Below are positions 32,410-44,430 of a stretch of 64,000 bases of DNA, piece by piece. How positions within the stretch are numbered: the first letter of the stretch is position 1; each line of letters begins with the position of its first letter. A model generated the notes under the pieces. It was given only the letters and a program-made list of their open reading frames with translations. It did no database searches and had not been told where the DNA came from. Both the position numbers and the translations under genes were made by a program. This stretch comes from Shinisaurus crocodilurus. Lineage: Eukaryota; Chordata; Lepidosauria; Squamata; Shinisauridae. The stretch spans positions 36,920,339 to 36,984,338 of the forward strand of contig CM037879.1 of NCBI GenBank assembly GCA_021292165.1. Reading direction: 5' to 3'.

Positions 32410-32929
32410 GCGACAGAACAGCGTTCTCCACTGCGCAGAGGGCAGCAGGCTGGCTTAAGGGAAGCAGGACAGGCTACGTGGCACAGAAAGCACTGTCCTC
32501 CCAACAGCTCGCGACCACCGCCCCCCCTCCTGCATTTGCCACCTGAAACATCCATCTCGCTGTGCTTAATGATAGGCCCAACCTGGATTTCTAGACACAA
32601 GTGTCACATTAGCCTGTAGAATTGGCTGAATTGGTGTCCTGTGATCTTGTCCAAGGGTCCTTTTCTGGGCACCTCTTCCTTTGGAGGTCAGGTGAGTGGC
32701 TACTGGAGAGAGAGCCTTTTCACTGGTGGTGTCACCCAAATTATGGTACTCTCCCCCTAGACGTGTTTATAATATTTTTCAGGTCCCAGGCAAAGTCAGT
32801 CCTGTTCTCTCAGCCTTTGAATGATTTTCAGTGCTGGATCTGCTGCCTTTATTTGGGTTTAGGGGTTGTTTTTTGGCTTTCAGCCACCAGCTTATTGTGT
32901 TTATTTGTTTCTGTGGAGGACCAAACTGG

Positions 32930-33720
32930 TCCTTGGCGCGGGTTCGGCACTTAACGGGTTAACTGGCACCAAGAAAATGCCTTTTTACGCAGCTTCTGTG
33001 CGCTTTAAACGGAACCGCGACCAGCCATTGACAAAGAATCGTGTTGAGGTCAGAAATAGGTTTATTTACTACGCCTTTAATGGAGCGGAACTAATAGACT
33101 ACCAGGAATTTCACAGTATAAACAGAACAGTCCATAAAAATCACTGAAGCGGAAGACTTCAATCCACATATGAGATATAGGCTTACTTAATACAGAGAAT
33201 AACTTCACATCAGAGAATCTGACTTACGGAAAATAGCATAGCGGTCTATGCAGCCGATCTCCGGGCGCCCTGCCCGGGGTTGGAAGTTGCTTGGTCCTGA
33301 CCAGAGTCAGAGACCTGACCTGTGCAAGCCTGCACCTGGTCTTTTCTACCCTCCCTCGCCCCCCCTCCCCGTCCTTGATGATCAGGTGGGCTGGTTCTGC
33401 CCTACGGGGTGGGTGGCGCCTCTTGGATGCTGGCATCTCCTGGATACTTTGGGGTACTTTGCAGCTCTTTGAGACTGCTCCTCACCTCTAGAATGTTTAT
33501 GCCCTTCCTGGAGGCTAGATGTAAATGCGCCCTATTGAGGGTATGCAGATGTAGCTATGCAGATGTGACCACGTACAACTGGTCTGCCCAGAACTGTGTC
33601 TCCTGTCCCCTGGGTGGGGATTATGCTGAAAGGTGGGGGGAAGAGGGGTGTCAGCAAAAGAGGGAAACTATGTCAGGGTTCAACCGTGTGTGCTCAGGCT
33701 TTCTCCACAGTTTCGTTTAG
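32930..33720 (-). mobile_element. Possible LTR or other retroelement remnant
   Basis: On the minus strand an AATAAACCTATTTCTGACC polyadenylation-like segment follows a GC-rich stretch. The overall character (GC-rich U3/R-like part, then AATAAA) resembles an LTR, but neither ends nor target duplication were found. Confidence 0.25.
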
Positions 33721-34729
33721 GGCCAAACAAGACAAGATGTGGAAGTTCTGTGGTTAGTGCTTCTGGATTATTTTTCTTGTCCAAAGAGCAGCCATAGGGG
33801 AGGGGCAGATTTGGATAGAGCCATGGGGGGGGGAGGCATTTTTAACCCTTCCCGCATGCGGGGCTCAATCCAAATCACCCTGCTAACTAGGTGCTATATC
33901 ATGGAATGAATGGGCAATCTTCCTTTGTTGGCGAGATTGCTTCTTAATAGCCCAGAATGACTGGCAGATGTTTTCTCAAAGGAAGCTGATGGCTAAGAGC
34001 TTTTCTACATGAGGCTGTTAATCACTGTATCTACTTTCAGTTTCATCACAGAACTGAGATCCCAGTACTACACAGAGCGTTTCCTTTCCTGCTTTTCCAC
34101 TGCATAACCTCTAGGTGGCACTGTGCTATAATGGAATATCACAGTTACACAAGTAGGAAAATACCTTTTCTTTCGCTTTCAGAAATACTGTTCCCTTTTC
34201 CCCACTCTAAAAATCCTCCCCAGAAAAGTGCTCTTAAAAAACAGAAGCAAAACTGGAGGATCATGAAATCAATGTCTCATGTAGAAAAGCTCTAAGAAAC
34301 AGTTGGAATTTGCCTCTTTGAACATTTTGAATGGGAGAGCCATGAGGACTGGGAAGGTTGATATGCCCCACTGCAAGCTAAGGGGAGAGAACTGGTGAAG
34401 TGTGTGTGTTTGTGTGAGTGAAAGAGAGGGAGGCAGGGAAAGGGCAGCTTTGGACAAAGACAGACACAGAAACAGGGAAACAGCAGATAATTAGCTGAAA
34501 GCATCTAGGGGAGCAGGGTATCTCTGGATCCGATGTGGTGGATCACGTTGCACATGTTACTTGAAACCAGCTATGTGTTGGAGGATATGGAAAGGAGTCG
34601 GTCCTATACTGGTTAGGACAAAGCAGAGTTTTCCCCCTTATGCACAGCCTGGTTATTGAAACTGGTTATCACCACGTGGGTTGCTAAAACCCTTGCTAAA
34701 AGGCTCTTTAAAAGGAAATGGATTGTCCA
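33721..34729. other. Intergenic stretch without recognised gene
   Basis: AT-rich sequence without identifiable repeats or coding domains. Confidence 0.5.
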
Positions 34730-35035
34730 TGCAACATTTAAAACTAATAAAGATGTTTATTAGTTTTACTTACAGTCCATTTATTCATATATGCAGGATG
34801 CATACGGGCAGGTTACTCTTCATTGGAGATTACTGGCTGGAAGCCAGCTCAGACCGTGTGTCCATCTTGTTGGAGAGAGAGAGAGAGAGAGCTGGCCACT
34901 GAGAAGCCGGAAATAGGGAGGAGGGGTTACAAAGACATGCACCCTGGGAATTGTTCAATTAACCCTTTCCTCCCACTCTAACTAGTGGTTATATTACCTT
35001 GTTGATTTAAGCAGGCAATATTACAATTTCCAACA
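34730..35035 (-). mobile_element. LTR-like sequence
   Basis: On the minus strand it begins TGTTGGAAATTGTAATATTG, contains a (GA)n run and two AATAAA signals, and ends ..AAATGTTGCA. The TG..CA ends and polyadenylation signals suit a solo LTR. The 5-bp flanks do not match, so boundaries are uncertain. Confidence 0.4.
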
Positions 35036-36568
35036 CTATGTTCTACTTGTACATTTGTAAATAAACCAAATATTACAAAATGCCCTCAATCCCCAGTGCT
35101 CTCTCTTTCCTCCAAAGAAAGCCAAGCCCCAGTTAGACCGACCCCTGGAACTTCCCACTGCTCAGGAAAGTGGGGGAGAGGGAAACCTGCAAGGAGCACA
35201 GTAGGGAGTCTGTATGTTTTCCCCTCCAAAGCTAACAATAGCTTTGGGGTGGGAGGACAATTTGCACCATGCATGGGGTATTATGGAGAGTTTCAGGTGT
35301 TTATACAGAACATACTGGGGATGGGGGGGGGGCTCTAAACAGTGAGGTCAGAGGGAAATTCAATGTACTGATGGTGACAATCACATTATTAAGTTCCAGA
35401 GGCTGGAGCAGCGAATGAATGCCCGGTGCCAATTAAAGAGGTGGTAGCTTCATATTCTCCTAATACCAAGCTGCCAATGGGGGGGGGGGGCTGTTAAGAT
35501 GAGATATAGTTCTGATCATTTGGTTATGGCTACACCTCCAAAAGGAAGTCCACAGCCCTCACAAGAAGCGTAGGGTAAGCAAGGGTTCAAGACAAAAGAA
35601 GCAGCCTGCCCACCTCCCCAGCAGGGAAGAAGGCAAAAGGTCATGACTGAAGGTTTGAATGGAAGAGTGAGTGAAGCCTAGAGGCATGCATAGGCAAATG
35701 AGTGGCGCCTTGCATTGATTAAGACCTGAATATTGCATATTCGCCTAAAACACAGGAGGATTTCTCCTGAAAAGATATGGCTCATCCCCCCCCCCCCCCA
35801 CTGGGCGAATACCACCAGAAGCTTACTCCAAAAACAGTCCCATCAGCAGGAAGACCCAAACCTTTGCATTCCTAAGTACACCCATCATGAGTCATCAAAA
35901 CATAAAGAGTAAGGTTGTTAGCAGAGTTTGAAGACATCTGTGGGGCAAAGAGGTCCTTTACTGTTGCTGATAACAAACATCCTGGCACTAAGCAAGCCAA
36001 TTAACACATGTCTTGTGATTTTTTATTTTTTTTTAAAGTACCTTATTCCTATTCAAGCCTCTGGTGACAGAATTAAACCTGTTGATGAATTCTAACTCAG
36101 CAGTCTTCCTAGTTTCAGCGGTTTCTACATTCTTTGCGCTATTCTTTTCTGCTGGTGGTTTTATTCGGATGCTGTTTTTAACCATTTTAGGTTTTATGTC
36201 TAGGTTTTCCTTATGCACTTTGTGGTTTTAACTTTTATTTGTGAACTAGCCCAGGGAACGTTTTGTTGATGGGTGGTATCAAAAAACGCTACAGCTCCAT
36301 CATTCAAGGCTTGCCTCACCAGCCTTTTAGAATGCTTTGAAAATGTCCACAAACGTGCCGATGGCGGCAATCCCATAGACCACAGGTGAGTAAGCCCACT
36401 TCCCCCCCCTCCAGCTGGTCAGGCATCAGCTTGGGCAGTGGGGGGGGGGGGAACTGCAGTTCTAGCACTGCTGATAGCAGCACCAGAAGAGAACTCTTCA
36501 TTTGGATCACTGGGGGTGGGGGTGACTTTAGTCTTGTTTCCCACCTGCATTCTTGACACAGCCAAGAT
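35036..36568. other. Intergenic stretch without recognised gene
   Basis: It contains G or C homopolymer runs (35322, 35480, 35786) and otherwise no feature I can support. The sequence around 36030-36300 looks like an old repeat on the minus strand, not classified. Confidence 0.45.
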
Positions 36569-37240
36569 CTGTTTGTTTGTTTGTTTGTTTGTTTGTTTAC
36601 AGTATTTGTATACCGCTCCACATCACGCAGATTCCGGAGCGGTGAACAATAAAAAGATAAACACATAAAAGAAACAAAAACAATATGTTGAAAACAGACT
36701 AAAATTACACTGGTGGTTGAAGAGCACAGAAGGCTTCCCGGAACAAGAAGGAGGTCTTCAGCAGGTGCTGAAAGCAGCACAATTTGGGAGCCTGCCTGAC
36801 CTCTAGAGGCAGGGAGTTCCACAGAAATGGAGCCACCACACTGAAGGCCCTTCCCCTGGTGGACTCCAATCGGGCCAAAGGTCCAGGAGGAAGCACCAGG
36901 AGCATGCCATCTGATGACCTCAGCGACCAGGCAGGTTGGTATGGGAGGAGGTGCTCTCTCAGGTAACCTGGTCCCAAGTTGTTTTGGGCTTTGTACATAA
37001 GTACCAGAACCTTGAACCTGACCCGGTAGCAAATAGGTAGCCAGTGCAGTTCCTTCACAAAGGAGTTGCTTGCTGAAAAGGGGCAGCTCCCGATAATAGC
37101 TGAGCTGCTGCATTCTGCACTAGCTCCAGCTTCTGTAGCAGCCTTAAGGGCAGCCCCACATAGAGCGCATTGCAGTAATCCAGTCTTGAGGTTACTAGTG
37201 CAGAACTGTGGCCAAGCTATCCCTGTCCAGTGGGGAAACA
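36569..37240 (-). pseudogene. L2 LINE 3' part (ORF2 C-terminus and tail)
   Basis: The minus strand encodes LHWLPICYRVRFKVLVLMYK, then SLRSSDGMLLVLPPG, then FSVVAPFLWNSLPLEVRQAP, the signature C-terminus of L2-type LINEs. It ends with a stop near 36705. The 3' end GCGGTATACAAATACTG followed by AAAC repeats is the usual L2 terminus. It is 5'-truncated. The frame shown is open for about 178 codons, although the N-terminal third does not resemble L2. Confidence 0.8.
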
Positions 37241-37496
37241 ATGATCTTCACCAGGATCCCAGGGTGGGGGAGAGGGGAGGCTTTAACCACTGCATCCAAG
37301 ATCACTGTATGTGTGCATGGATGAGAGTATGTGTGCATGTGCGCACATGGGTGTGTGTATTTTACTGGGGAACAGGGGGAATCGTGTGTGCATTTCCCTG
37401 TGTGTGCAAGTTTGCCTGTGCGTGTGCATGGCCCCCAAGCCACCACCCATTGCCACATGTGGCCCTCGATGGCAAAAAAAGGTTGCCCACCCTTTC

Positions 37497-37760
37497 CATA
37501 GAGATTATATACCTGGCTTTTCAAAGATCTTTTGACCAAATCTCTCATGAAAGACAACTAAAGAGTTTTAGCATCCATGAGATGACAGAAATCTTATGGA
37601 CTGGTAACTGGTTTAAAAACAAAACAAAACAAAAAACAGGATGCATAGGGCGGCTATAAACAGGTTTCCAAGTGGAGGGAAGCAAAGAGTGGAGTTTGTC
37701 AAATGTTTGGATTGGGACTAGTGCTATTTATAAATGATCTGGAGCCAGGATGAATGGTGA
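37497..37760 (+). pseudogene. Degenerate CR1 reverse transcriptase fragment
   Basis: One frame reads IIYLAFQRSFDQISHERQLK, a decayed version of the IYLDFSKAFDKVPHD block. Further on, GCTATTTATAAATGATCTGG resembles the block that precedes FADD. Frameshifts and a lost aspartate show it is dead. Confidence 0.5.
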
Positions 37761-38297
37761 GGCAGGAAAGTATGTAAAGTACATCAAATAATTCAGCATG
37801 GTGGTATCTGAAGTACACTGTGAAGAGTTCTGAAAGAATCTCTCTAAAGTGATGAATGGGCATAGTTATTTATTCATTTTGCAAATGAGAGCATAAGTGC
37901 GAAGTGAAGAGATTTAATAGGGGACATTTGTTTTCCTTCTCTCTTAATATTCAAACACAGGAGTACCCTTAGACATATAATCTATGTGTGGAACCCCCTT
38001 CACACTTGTAACACATGAAAGGGGTTCCTGTGTTCTTTTATTGAGAGAAAGACAAAAATGTCCCTCTCTTAAATCTCTCCACTTTGCAGTTACGTCTTCT
38101 GTTTGATGGGGGTAGGGTGAATCAAAGGTCTTTATCTACACACCAATTTCTCCGTAGTTCCCAACTAGTCCAGTACTTATTTGACAGGTAACTTATTTTC
38201 TTGTTGGTTTCCGGCATCCCATTTATCTTGTGTACTTAGAAGTACTTATATGGCTGGAATATTAATTAGAAGTAGAGTACTAATTTTATTTAGAATG

Positions 38298-39240
38298 GAA
38301 CATAAGAACGTAAGTAGAGCTATGCTGGATCCGACCAAGGTCCATCTAGTCGAGCATTCTGTTCACACATTTGTCAACCAGTTGCTTGCAGAAAACCCAC
38401 AAGCAGGACATGAGTGCAACAGCAGCCTTCTGCCCATGTTCCCCAGCAACTGGTGTAAACAGGTATACTGCCTCTTATATTGGAGGTAGCATTTAGTTAA
38501 TCATGACTAGTAGCGATTGATAGCCTTCTTCTCCATGAATTTGTCCAATCCCCTTTTAAAGCCGTCCAAATGGCCATCACTACTCTTGTGGAAGTGAATA
38601 CCATAGTTTAACTATGCGTTTGTGAAGTACTTCCTTTTATCTGTCCTGAAGCTCCCACCAATCAGCTTCATGGGATGACCCCGGGTTCTAGTATTTTGAG
38701 AGAGGGAGAAAAATGTCTCCCTGTCCATTTTCTCCACACCATGCATAGTTTTGTACACCTCTATCATGTCGCCCCTTACTCCCTTTAAAAGCCCCTTTAG
38801 CTTTTCTAAGCTAAAAGTTCCAGACGTTGTAACCTTTCTTAGTAGGGGAGTTGCTCCAGCCTTTTGATCGTTTTAGTTGCCTTTTTCTGGACTTCTTCCA
38901 GCTCTACAATTTATCTTTTTAGGTGCAGTGACCAGAACTGTGCACAGTATTCCAGGTGTAGTTGCACCATCGATTTGTATAAGGGCAGTATGATCTCGGC
39001 AGCTTTATTTTCAATTAGTTATGTAATTATGCCTAACGTGGAGTTTGCCTTTTCCCCAGCAGCTGCCCACTGGGTTGACATTTGCATCGAGCTGTCCACC
39101 ACAACTCCAAGATCTCTTTCTTGGTCAGTCACCACTAGCTCAGATCCCATCAGCATATATGTGAAGTTTGGTTTTTTTGCCCCAACATGCATTACTTTAC
39201 ACGACCTCACAACTACATTTCCCCACATCATTGGTACCAA
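38298..39240 (-). mobile_element. CR1 lineage B, ORF2 C-terminus and 3'UTR
   Basis: The minus strand carries NFTYMLMGSELVVTDQERDL and GVVVDSSMQMSTQW, then frame-broken KRRGDMIEVYK-like sequence. The 3'UTR ends at 38298 with GGATCCAGCATAGCTC and the TTCTTATG octamer. The copy is multiply frameshifted. Confidence 0.82.
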
Positions 39241-39623
39241 CATGGACCACGACCACTGATTCCGCCCCAGCACTATCTACAAAGCTATCTAGGCAGCACA
39301 TGACATCTGCAGCCTTTGCACCAGGCAGACAATTTACCATGCGGTCTACACGCCCATCACAAATCCTGCTGTCTACGTGTGTAATACTAGTTTTATTGGG
39401 CAGCCAGATTTATACAACAGACTGAAATGTGTTTGTAGTAGCTGTAGCTAAAGAGAGAAATATATGTTTTCTAATTGGAAAGGTGGAAGGTTGAGGAATA
39501 TTTTGAAATAAAACAATATTGTATTGTTTGCTTTCTTTCCCGTTGTCGTCGTTGTCATCATCAACATCATTTTTAAGGAAAAGATTCACAGTTTGTATGT
39601 TTTAATCCTTACAATAGGATTAA

Positions 39624-39800
39624 TATACAGGCCTGTGGCTCATGCTGACTCAGCTTGTCTGAGCGTGGAAAGCTAAGCAGGGTCAGACCTGGTTATTACT
39701 TGGATGGGAGACCCCTCCTCTAGTTTCCTGCATTGAGCAGGGGGTTGGACTCCATGGCCTTGTAGGCTCCTTCCAACTCTATAATCTATGAGATCTATGA
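39624..39800 (+). mobile_element. 5S-rRNA-derived SINE with CR1 tail, copy 2
   Basis: The head GGCCTGTGGCTCATGC, then TGGAAAGCTAAGCAGGGTCA and TTATTACTTGGATGGGAGAC, corresponds to 5S rRNA through the C box. The 5S 3' end is missing and is replaced by CTCCTCTAGTTTCCTGCATT, then GAGCAGGGGGTTGGACTCC and CCTTCCAACTCTATAATC, the CR1 lineage A tail. The junction is the same as in copy 1, so this is a family and not a chance fusion. Confidence 0.87.
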
Positions 39801-40239
39801 AAATAGATGAAAACATACAAACTGTGAGGAGCTACACTCTCTTGTGACTGCTCAATGCATTTAATTTGATATGACAAATGTTGGAGGATCGACTTCTTGC
39901 CAGAATTTCACCATTCTTTGATTAGGCTTTTTCAGTCGCTTGTGAGGCATCTTAATTCCCCATAGGCTGGTATGCAGTTACAGATGGTGGCCTGCCGTAG
40001 GTCAGAATAAAAATGCTTCACCTCCCTTCAACCTTCATACCTTCAGCTCTCAGCAGCCAGCAATGCCACTTTCAGCCTAATTATTATTATTATTTAAATA
40101 AATGCCATCTCGCACTAGGTGTGGGACTAATTATTATTTTTTGTTGTTGGTCAAATCTCATGTATAATATTACTAAACAAAAATATGCAAGTTCTTGTTA
40201 AATGCATCCCCCCCCCAAATTGAATTAACAGCAGACTTA

Positions 40240-40324
40240 GTGCATAATCCTATGCATGTTTAGACAGAAAAACAGTCCTACAACTCCCAGCATTCCCCAG
40301 CCAGCCCTTAATAGGATTGCGCCC
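40240..40324. mobile_element. TTA-flanked palindromic MITE (GCAATCCTATGC family)
   Basis: GTGCATAATCCTATGCATG and GGATTGCGCCC are inverted, with TTA at 40237-40239 and 40325-40327. Confidence 0.7.
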
Positions 40325-40706
40325 TTAATAGGCATTCAGCTGCACATAACAGATTGCAGTCACTCCCTCCTGCCAACATTTAGAAAAGGCCTACGGGAAG
40401 ATAGCAAGTGTTGTGTTGTGGTTTTTAATGAATTGTACCTGAGATTTGTTTGAAGAAAACAAGAGTATTTTGCTCCCCAGGAAGAATTTCAGAGTCTCCT
40501 CTGAATTATGTTTTCTGGTGACAATTTGTGTGGAGGAAGGGGGGGCTGGCTGACCTGCCACAACCCACCCTTTCCTACGCAAAGGACCCAAGACCCCCAG
40601 AGATCTCAAGGCACCAGACTCCTACTTGAATCTCTGTTCAGGGACTTGCCTTATGACTGTAACCTGGATTTAGTTGCTGGAACCACAGAGCAATCTACAA
40701 ACACCA

Positions 40707-41450
40707 TGTGAGGTAAAACACCAAGAAGGTTTATTCTGGTAGCATTTTACAACAACCAATAGGGAAATGAGAGAAGGACACGAAATAGAGAGACACTTTG
40801 GTACAAAGTAATAGAGCTGCAAAAAATAACAAAACCTACTGATTCCTTATATCTCCCAGGCACACAACTAGTTACCTGGGAGTCAGTTCTCTTCCAGGGT
40901 TGGGTCCAGCACAGCCTTGCTGCCCGGGAAGACTATACACCTACCCGAAGGTCCGAGATGGGTAGCCCTCCACAAGGCTTGCCTTGCCAAAGCCCTCATT
41001 CAGCTAATTTCACCAGGAGCTACCTGGGGTCGGATCCTGAGGTCGCCCGAAGGCTTGGACCTCTGCGTGGCTTGCCGCCATTGCTCCACAGCCAGCAACC
41101 ACGCGACGAACAAAGACAAAGAACAAAAACCCACACTTTGGAATATAGCTCTTTTCCCCTCCCCTCCTCCTTCCTGTAGCTTCCTGGCTTCTAGCCAATC
41201 AGGATGAACTTCACCTGGCCAGGCAGGGGAGGGCAACTCATGACTCATGAGTTTTGCATTTGAAAGCTGGGTCTCCGGCTTTTCAGGACTTCCAGGCCCC
41301 ACCCGATACTTTATGCACATTTCGCCTCCTCCCAGCCCCCAACCGGCCTTACTTGGTTTACACATGAGGAGGCGTGCGCGTGCGTGTGAGTGTGCGTGTG
41401 CAGGAACCCCTAGAGGCTCTTTTTCTCCACAATTTATTTCTTGAATTAAC
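40707..41450 (-). mobile_element. LTR-like sequence
   Basis: On the minus strand there is a CpG-containing promoter-like part with AGCTATATTCC, then AGAATAAACCTTCTTGG and an end GTTTTACCTCACA. AATAAA shortly before a CA end fits an LTR. The 5' boundary was not found. Confidence 0.4.
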
Positions 41451-42084
41451 CATGAACCAAGCTTTAAAATGGTAATATCTATGTTCCACCGCAAATCTGA
41501 CAGAACAGGTATAACCTACCCTGTTACTTTCATAAGGGACTTGTTAATTCACATCTCTATGGCCTCAAGCAAATTTTCTTGTAAGTTCCACTGAAATCTA
41601 AAATAGGGCTAACTTTCTAGGAAAATATACCTAAAATATTTATTTACTATTTATCTGAAGCATTTTTACCCTCCTCTTCAGATGAAAAAAGTGCCCAGAG
41701 TGGCTTACAAAGTTCAGTAATAAGACAGATCCCGCCATCGAACTTGCTATCTAAAAATCATGACATAAAAGGAAAAGGGATTGGTAGGATAGAGGAAAAA
41801 TCAAACTCAGGGACTCCTTCTTAGTTACCAAGCTCTTACAACAACCATCTGGAACAGAAACAATTCAAGGAGAAGGAGAAGAGGAGCCAAAAAACCCCTA
41901 ATCTCTCAGCAGCACCAGTGGAATGGCTGTGCTTCCCTTCTCCCTCTCTGTGCAGCCTGATGGAATGGCTGCTGCCACGTGCAGGGGTGGCGCTAGGTAC
42001 CGAAAAGATCCGGGGCTCAGGCCCACAGGACAAAAAAAAGAAGAAGCACAAATTTGCATATGCTAATTTACATATACTCTAGAG

Positions 42085-42220
42085 CAGGGCTCTCCAGTCT
42101 TGGGTCCCCAGATGTTGCTGGCCTACAGCTCCCAGCATACCTAGCCAGCATGGCTAACGGCAAGGGATTCTGGGAGCTATAGTCCAGCAACATCTGGGGA
42201 CCCAAGGTTGGAGAGCCCTG
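42085..42220. mobile_element. Palindromic hAT MITE (CAGGGCTCTCC end)
   Basis: It is 136 bp long with near-perfect inverted halves CAGGGCTCTCCAGTCTTGGG and CCCAAGGTTGGAGAGCCCTG. The flanks CTCTAGAG and CTGTAAAG agree at 6 of 8. It has the same family and length as 60778-60913. Confidence 0.75.
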
Positions 42221-42228
42221 CTGTAAAG

Positions 42229-42230
42229 TG

Positions 42231-42265
<35 letters not shown>

Positions 42266-42269
42266 GTGT
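42229..42269. repeat. (TG)n and (TATG)n microsatellite
   Basis: A run of TG dinucleotides followed by TATG units. Confidence 0.95.
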
Positions 42270-43133
42270 TTAAAGGACCCTGTCTCCTAAGGGTCCTATT
42301 TGTAAAAAGGGATGTATGGACAGGGGAGAGGGCATTTGATTTCAGAAAAAGAAACCCAGGCAAAAAGATACAGGTGGGGGGGCAGCAGGAGGGGAAGCAC
42401 ATGTGGGCAAAAAGCCAGCTAATCCAGGGGGATCAGATGCAACAGAGATCATCAGGGCCCCTGTCCCTTTATTTCAGCAAATGCCTATGGACAGCAGGAT
42501 GGTGGGGCAGATGGCCTCCCAGAGATTCGGGGCTCCAAATCAAAGATTTGGGGCTCCAGCCCTAGTGGGCCACCCCCTAACACCGCCTCTGGCCATGTGA
42601 TAGTTGATGGAGGGAGCAGCCTGACGGTATTGGCTTCTCAGAAGAGCTGATGGTGGCTCTGCTTCCCTTTGCTCCCTGTGTGCAGCCTGATGGAATGAAA
42701 AGAGTATATATGGAATGAAGCCGGCATGTCTGTTAGGTCCACTTCATATGTGTACATCTTACACATGACAGAGTGCTGGGAACAAGCCTTGAGGAATCCC
42801 ACAAGTAGAGCCTTCAGGATGAATTGGAGTTTAGGCACATAATGCTTGTGTGCATATGCCTCATTTCAGGGCTGGCCCTACCATTAGGCAGAGTGAGGCA
42901 GTGGCCTCAGGCAGCAGATTTTGGGTGTCATAAAAAATTAGCAAATTGTTAGTTATTTACTTTCTTATAACTGTATTTCTACTGCAAGAGATAGGGACAG
43001 GTACTTCTAGGATTCTCTGCCTCATGTATCAACATAATTTTGCTGGTTTGCATACTGAACAACTTAAGGGGGGGGGGGATTTGCTGCTTTGCCTCAGGCA
43101 GCAAAAGGTCTTGGGTTGGCCTTGAATCATTTA

Positions 43134-43215
43134 AGGTGCAATCCTATGCATGTTTAGACAGAACTCCCAGCAACCCCTCCCCTTTTTTTGTCTAAACATG
43201 CATAGGATTGCACCC
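43134..43215. mobile_element. TTA-flanked palindromic MITE (GCAATCCTATGC family)
   Basis: AGGTGCAATCCTATGCATG and CATGCATAGGATTGCACCC are almost perfect inverted arms, with TTA on both flanks. The loop is about 30 bases. Confidence 0.78.
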
Positions 43216-43974
43216 TTAGCTGATATATCTACCAGGAAGGTAGAATGGATGGATCATATGACCGGGGCCTACTCATATAGGAGTGTATGTGTATAAATGT
43301 GGTTCACACTGAAAGCTCTCTATGTGGGAGAGTGGGAAGGTGTGCAACTTTCAGAGATGTAATTTCTTTCACCTGATGAACAGGGGGGCGGGAAGGAACC
43401 AACATTTCTCCCTTCCCTTCATATATAGAGGGTTGCAAGGATCAAATCTTATGTATCACTAATGCTGCTCATTTCATTGCTAATCCCTGTAGAACAGCAA
43501 ATGCTGCTTTCTTACGTTTTAATAAGTGGGCATTCATCTAACTGAAGAGAAATCCCACCTGTTACAACCAGTCAGTGTTTATAGAAACTAGGCTGGTTTG
43601 TTTTGAGATGTGTTAGGACATTTTGTTCCAGGTCCAGAATATTTAAGGACAGCGAAAGACTGATAGTGTTTCATTGTGTCCTCCGAGCGTCACTTCTCAT
43701 GTTTTAAACAAGAAGCCACAGTGTTATCACTGGGTCTACGTTCGGAACAGAGAAACAAAGTGTGTGGGGTTTTTTTAAATCTACAAACAGACAATGCTAC
43801 TTTTATATGATGCCTCATAGCATCTCTCTCTGTATTTTTATTTTTTGACTTTTTTTTTGCTTCGCTTTATGACATTGATCTTGCTCACAAATTGGCATAA
43901 ATTGGTCATATTTTCTCTCACCTTTCATTTTTTATATTTGCTTTCTCACTTTTTCTTTTAATAATCTTAATTTT

Positions 43975-44430
43975 TGCATTTTCAAAAATATTACCAAATT
44001 ACAAGTATATAAAACATGTAATGCAAATTCCCATCTCCCCACTCCCCACAAAATATTCCATGTGTACATGTTTAGTTTAGACTGAGCCAGTGTGGCGTAG
44101 TGGTTTGAGTGTTGGACTGGGACTCAGGAGATCCGGGTTCTAGTCCCCACTCAGCCACGAAGCTCACTGGGTGACTTTAGGCCAGTCACTGACTCTCAGC
44201 CTAACCTACCTCACAGGGTTGTTGTGAGGATAAAATGGAGAGGAGGAGGAGGATTATGTAAGCCGTCTTGGGTTCCTTTCAGGAAAAAAGGCGGGGTATA
44301 AATATAATACATAAATAAATAGTTCCCAAAAAGGTAAGTGACAGTGAAGTTTATGTGTTGGAGTTTGGATAGTTGTGATTATTGAGCATTGTGGTCTATT
44401 CTTATTTTAACAAGTTGTTGCAGAGAGAGC
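43975..44430 (-). mobile_element. L1 3' fragment split by a SINE
   Basis: TGCATTTTCAAAAATATTACC, TATTCCATGTGTACATG and, after the SINE at 44094-44320, GTTGGAGTTTGGATAGTTG and TATTTTAACAAGTTGTT align in order with the uninterrupted copy at 49951-50307. The L1 therefore predates the SINE insertion. Confidence 0.7.
44094..44320 (+). mobile_element. tRNA-derived SINE, full length
   Basis: The head GAGCCAGTGTGGCGTAGTGG holds the A box and GGGTTCTAGTCCCCACTC the B box. The central part is GTTGTTGTGAGGATAAAATG. The tail is GTTCCTTTCAGG .. GGCGGGGTATAAATATAATA, which resembles an L2 3' end and suggests L2 as the mobilising LINE. Confidence 0.87.

Noticed and set aside
36316..37113. 265-codon minus-strand ORF as a host gene
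   Set aside because: It is a shadow frame across an L2 fragment. The L2 signature (LHWLP.., WNSLPLEVR) lies in another frame at 36705-37241.
39624..39715. Possible functional 5S rRNA gene
   Set aside because: The 5S 3' third is missing and replaced by a CR1 tail, and the remaining part is mutated. It is a SINE head.
41000..41494. 164-codon minus-strand ORF
   Set aside because: It lies within an LTR-like sequence and shows no retroviral or host protein similarity that I recognise.
44094..44165. Possible tRNA gene with A and B boxes
   Set aside because: It is the head of a SINE repeated several times in the window and lacks a full cloverleaf.
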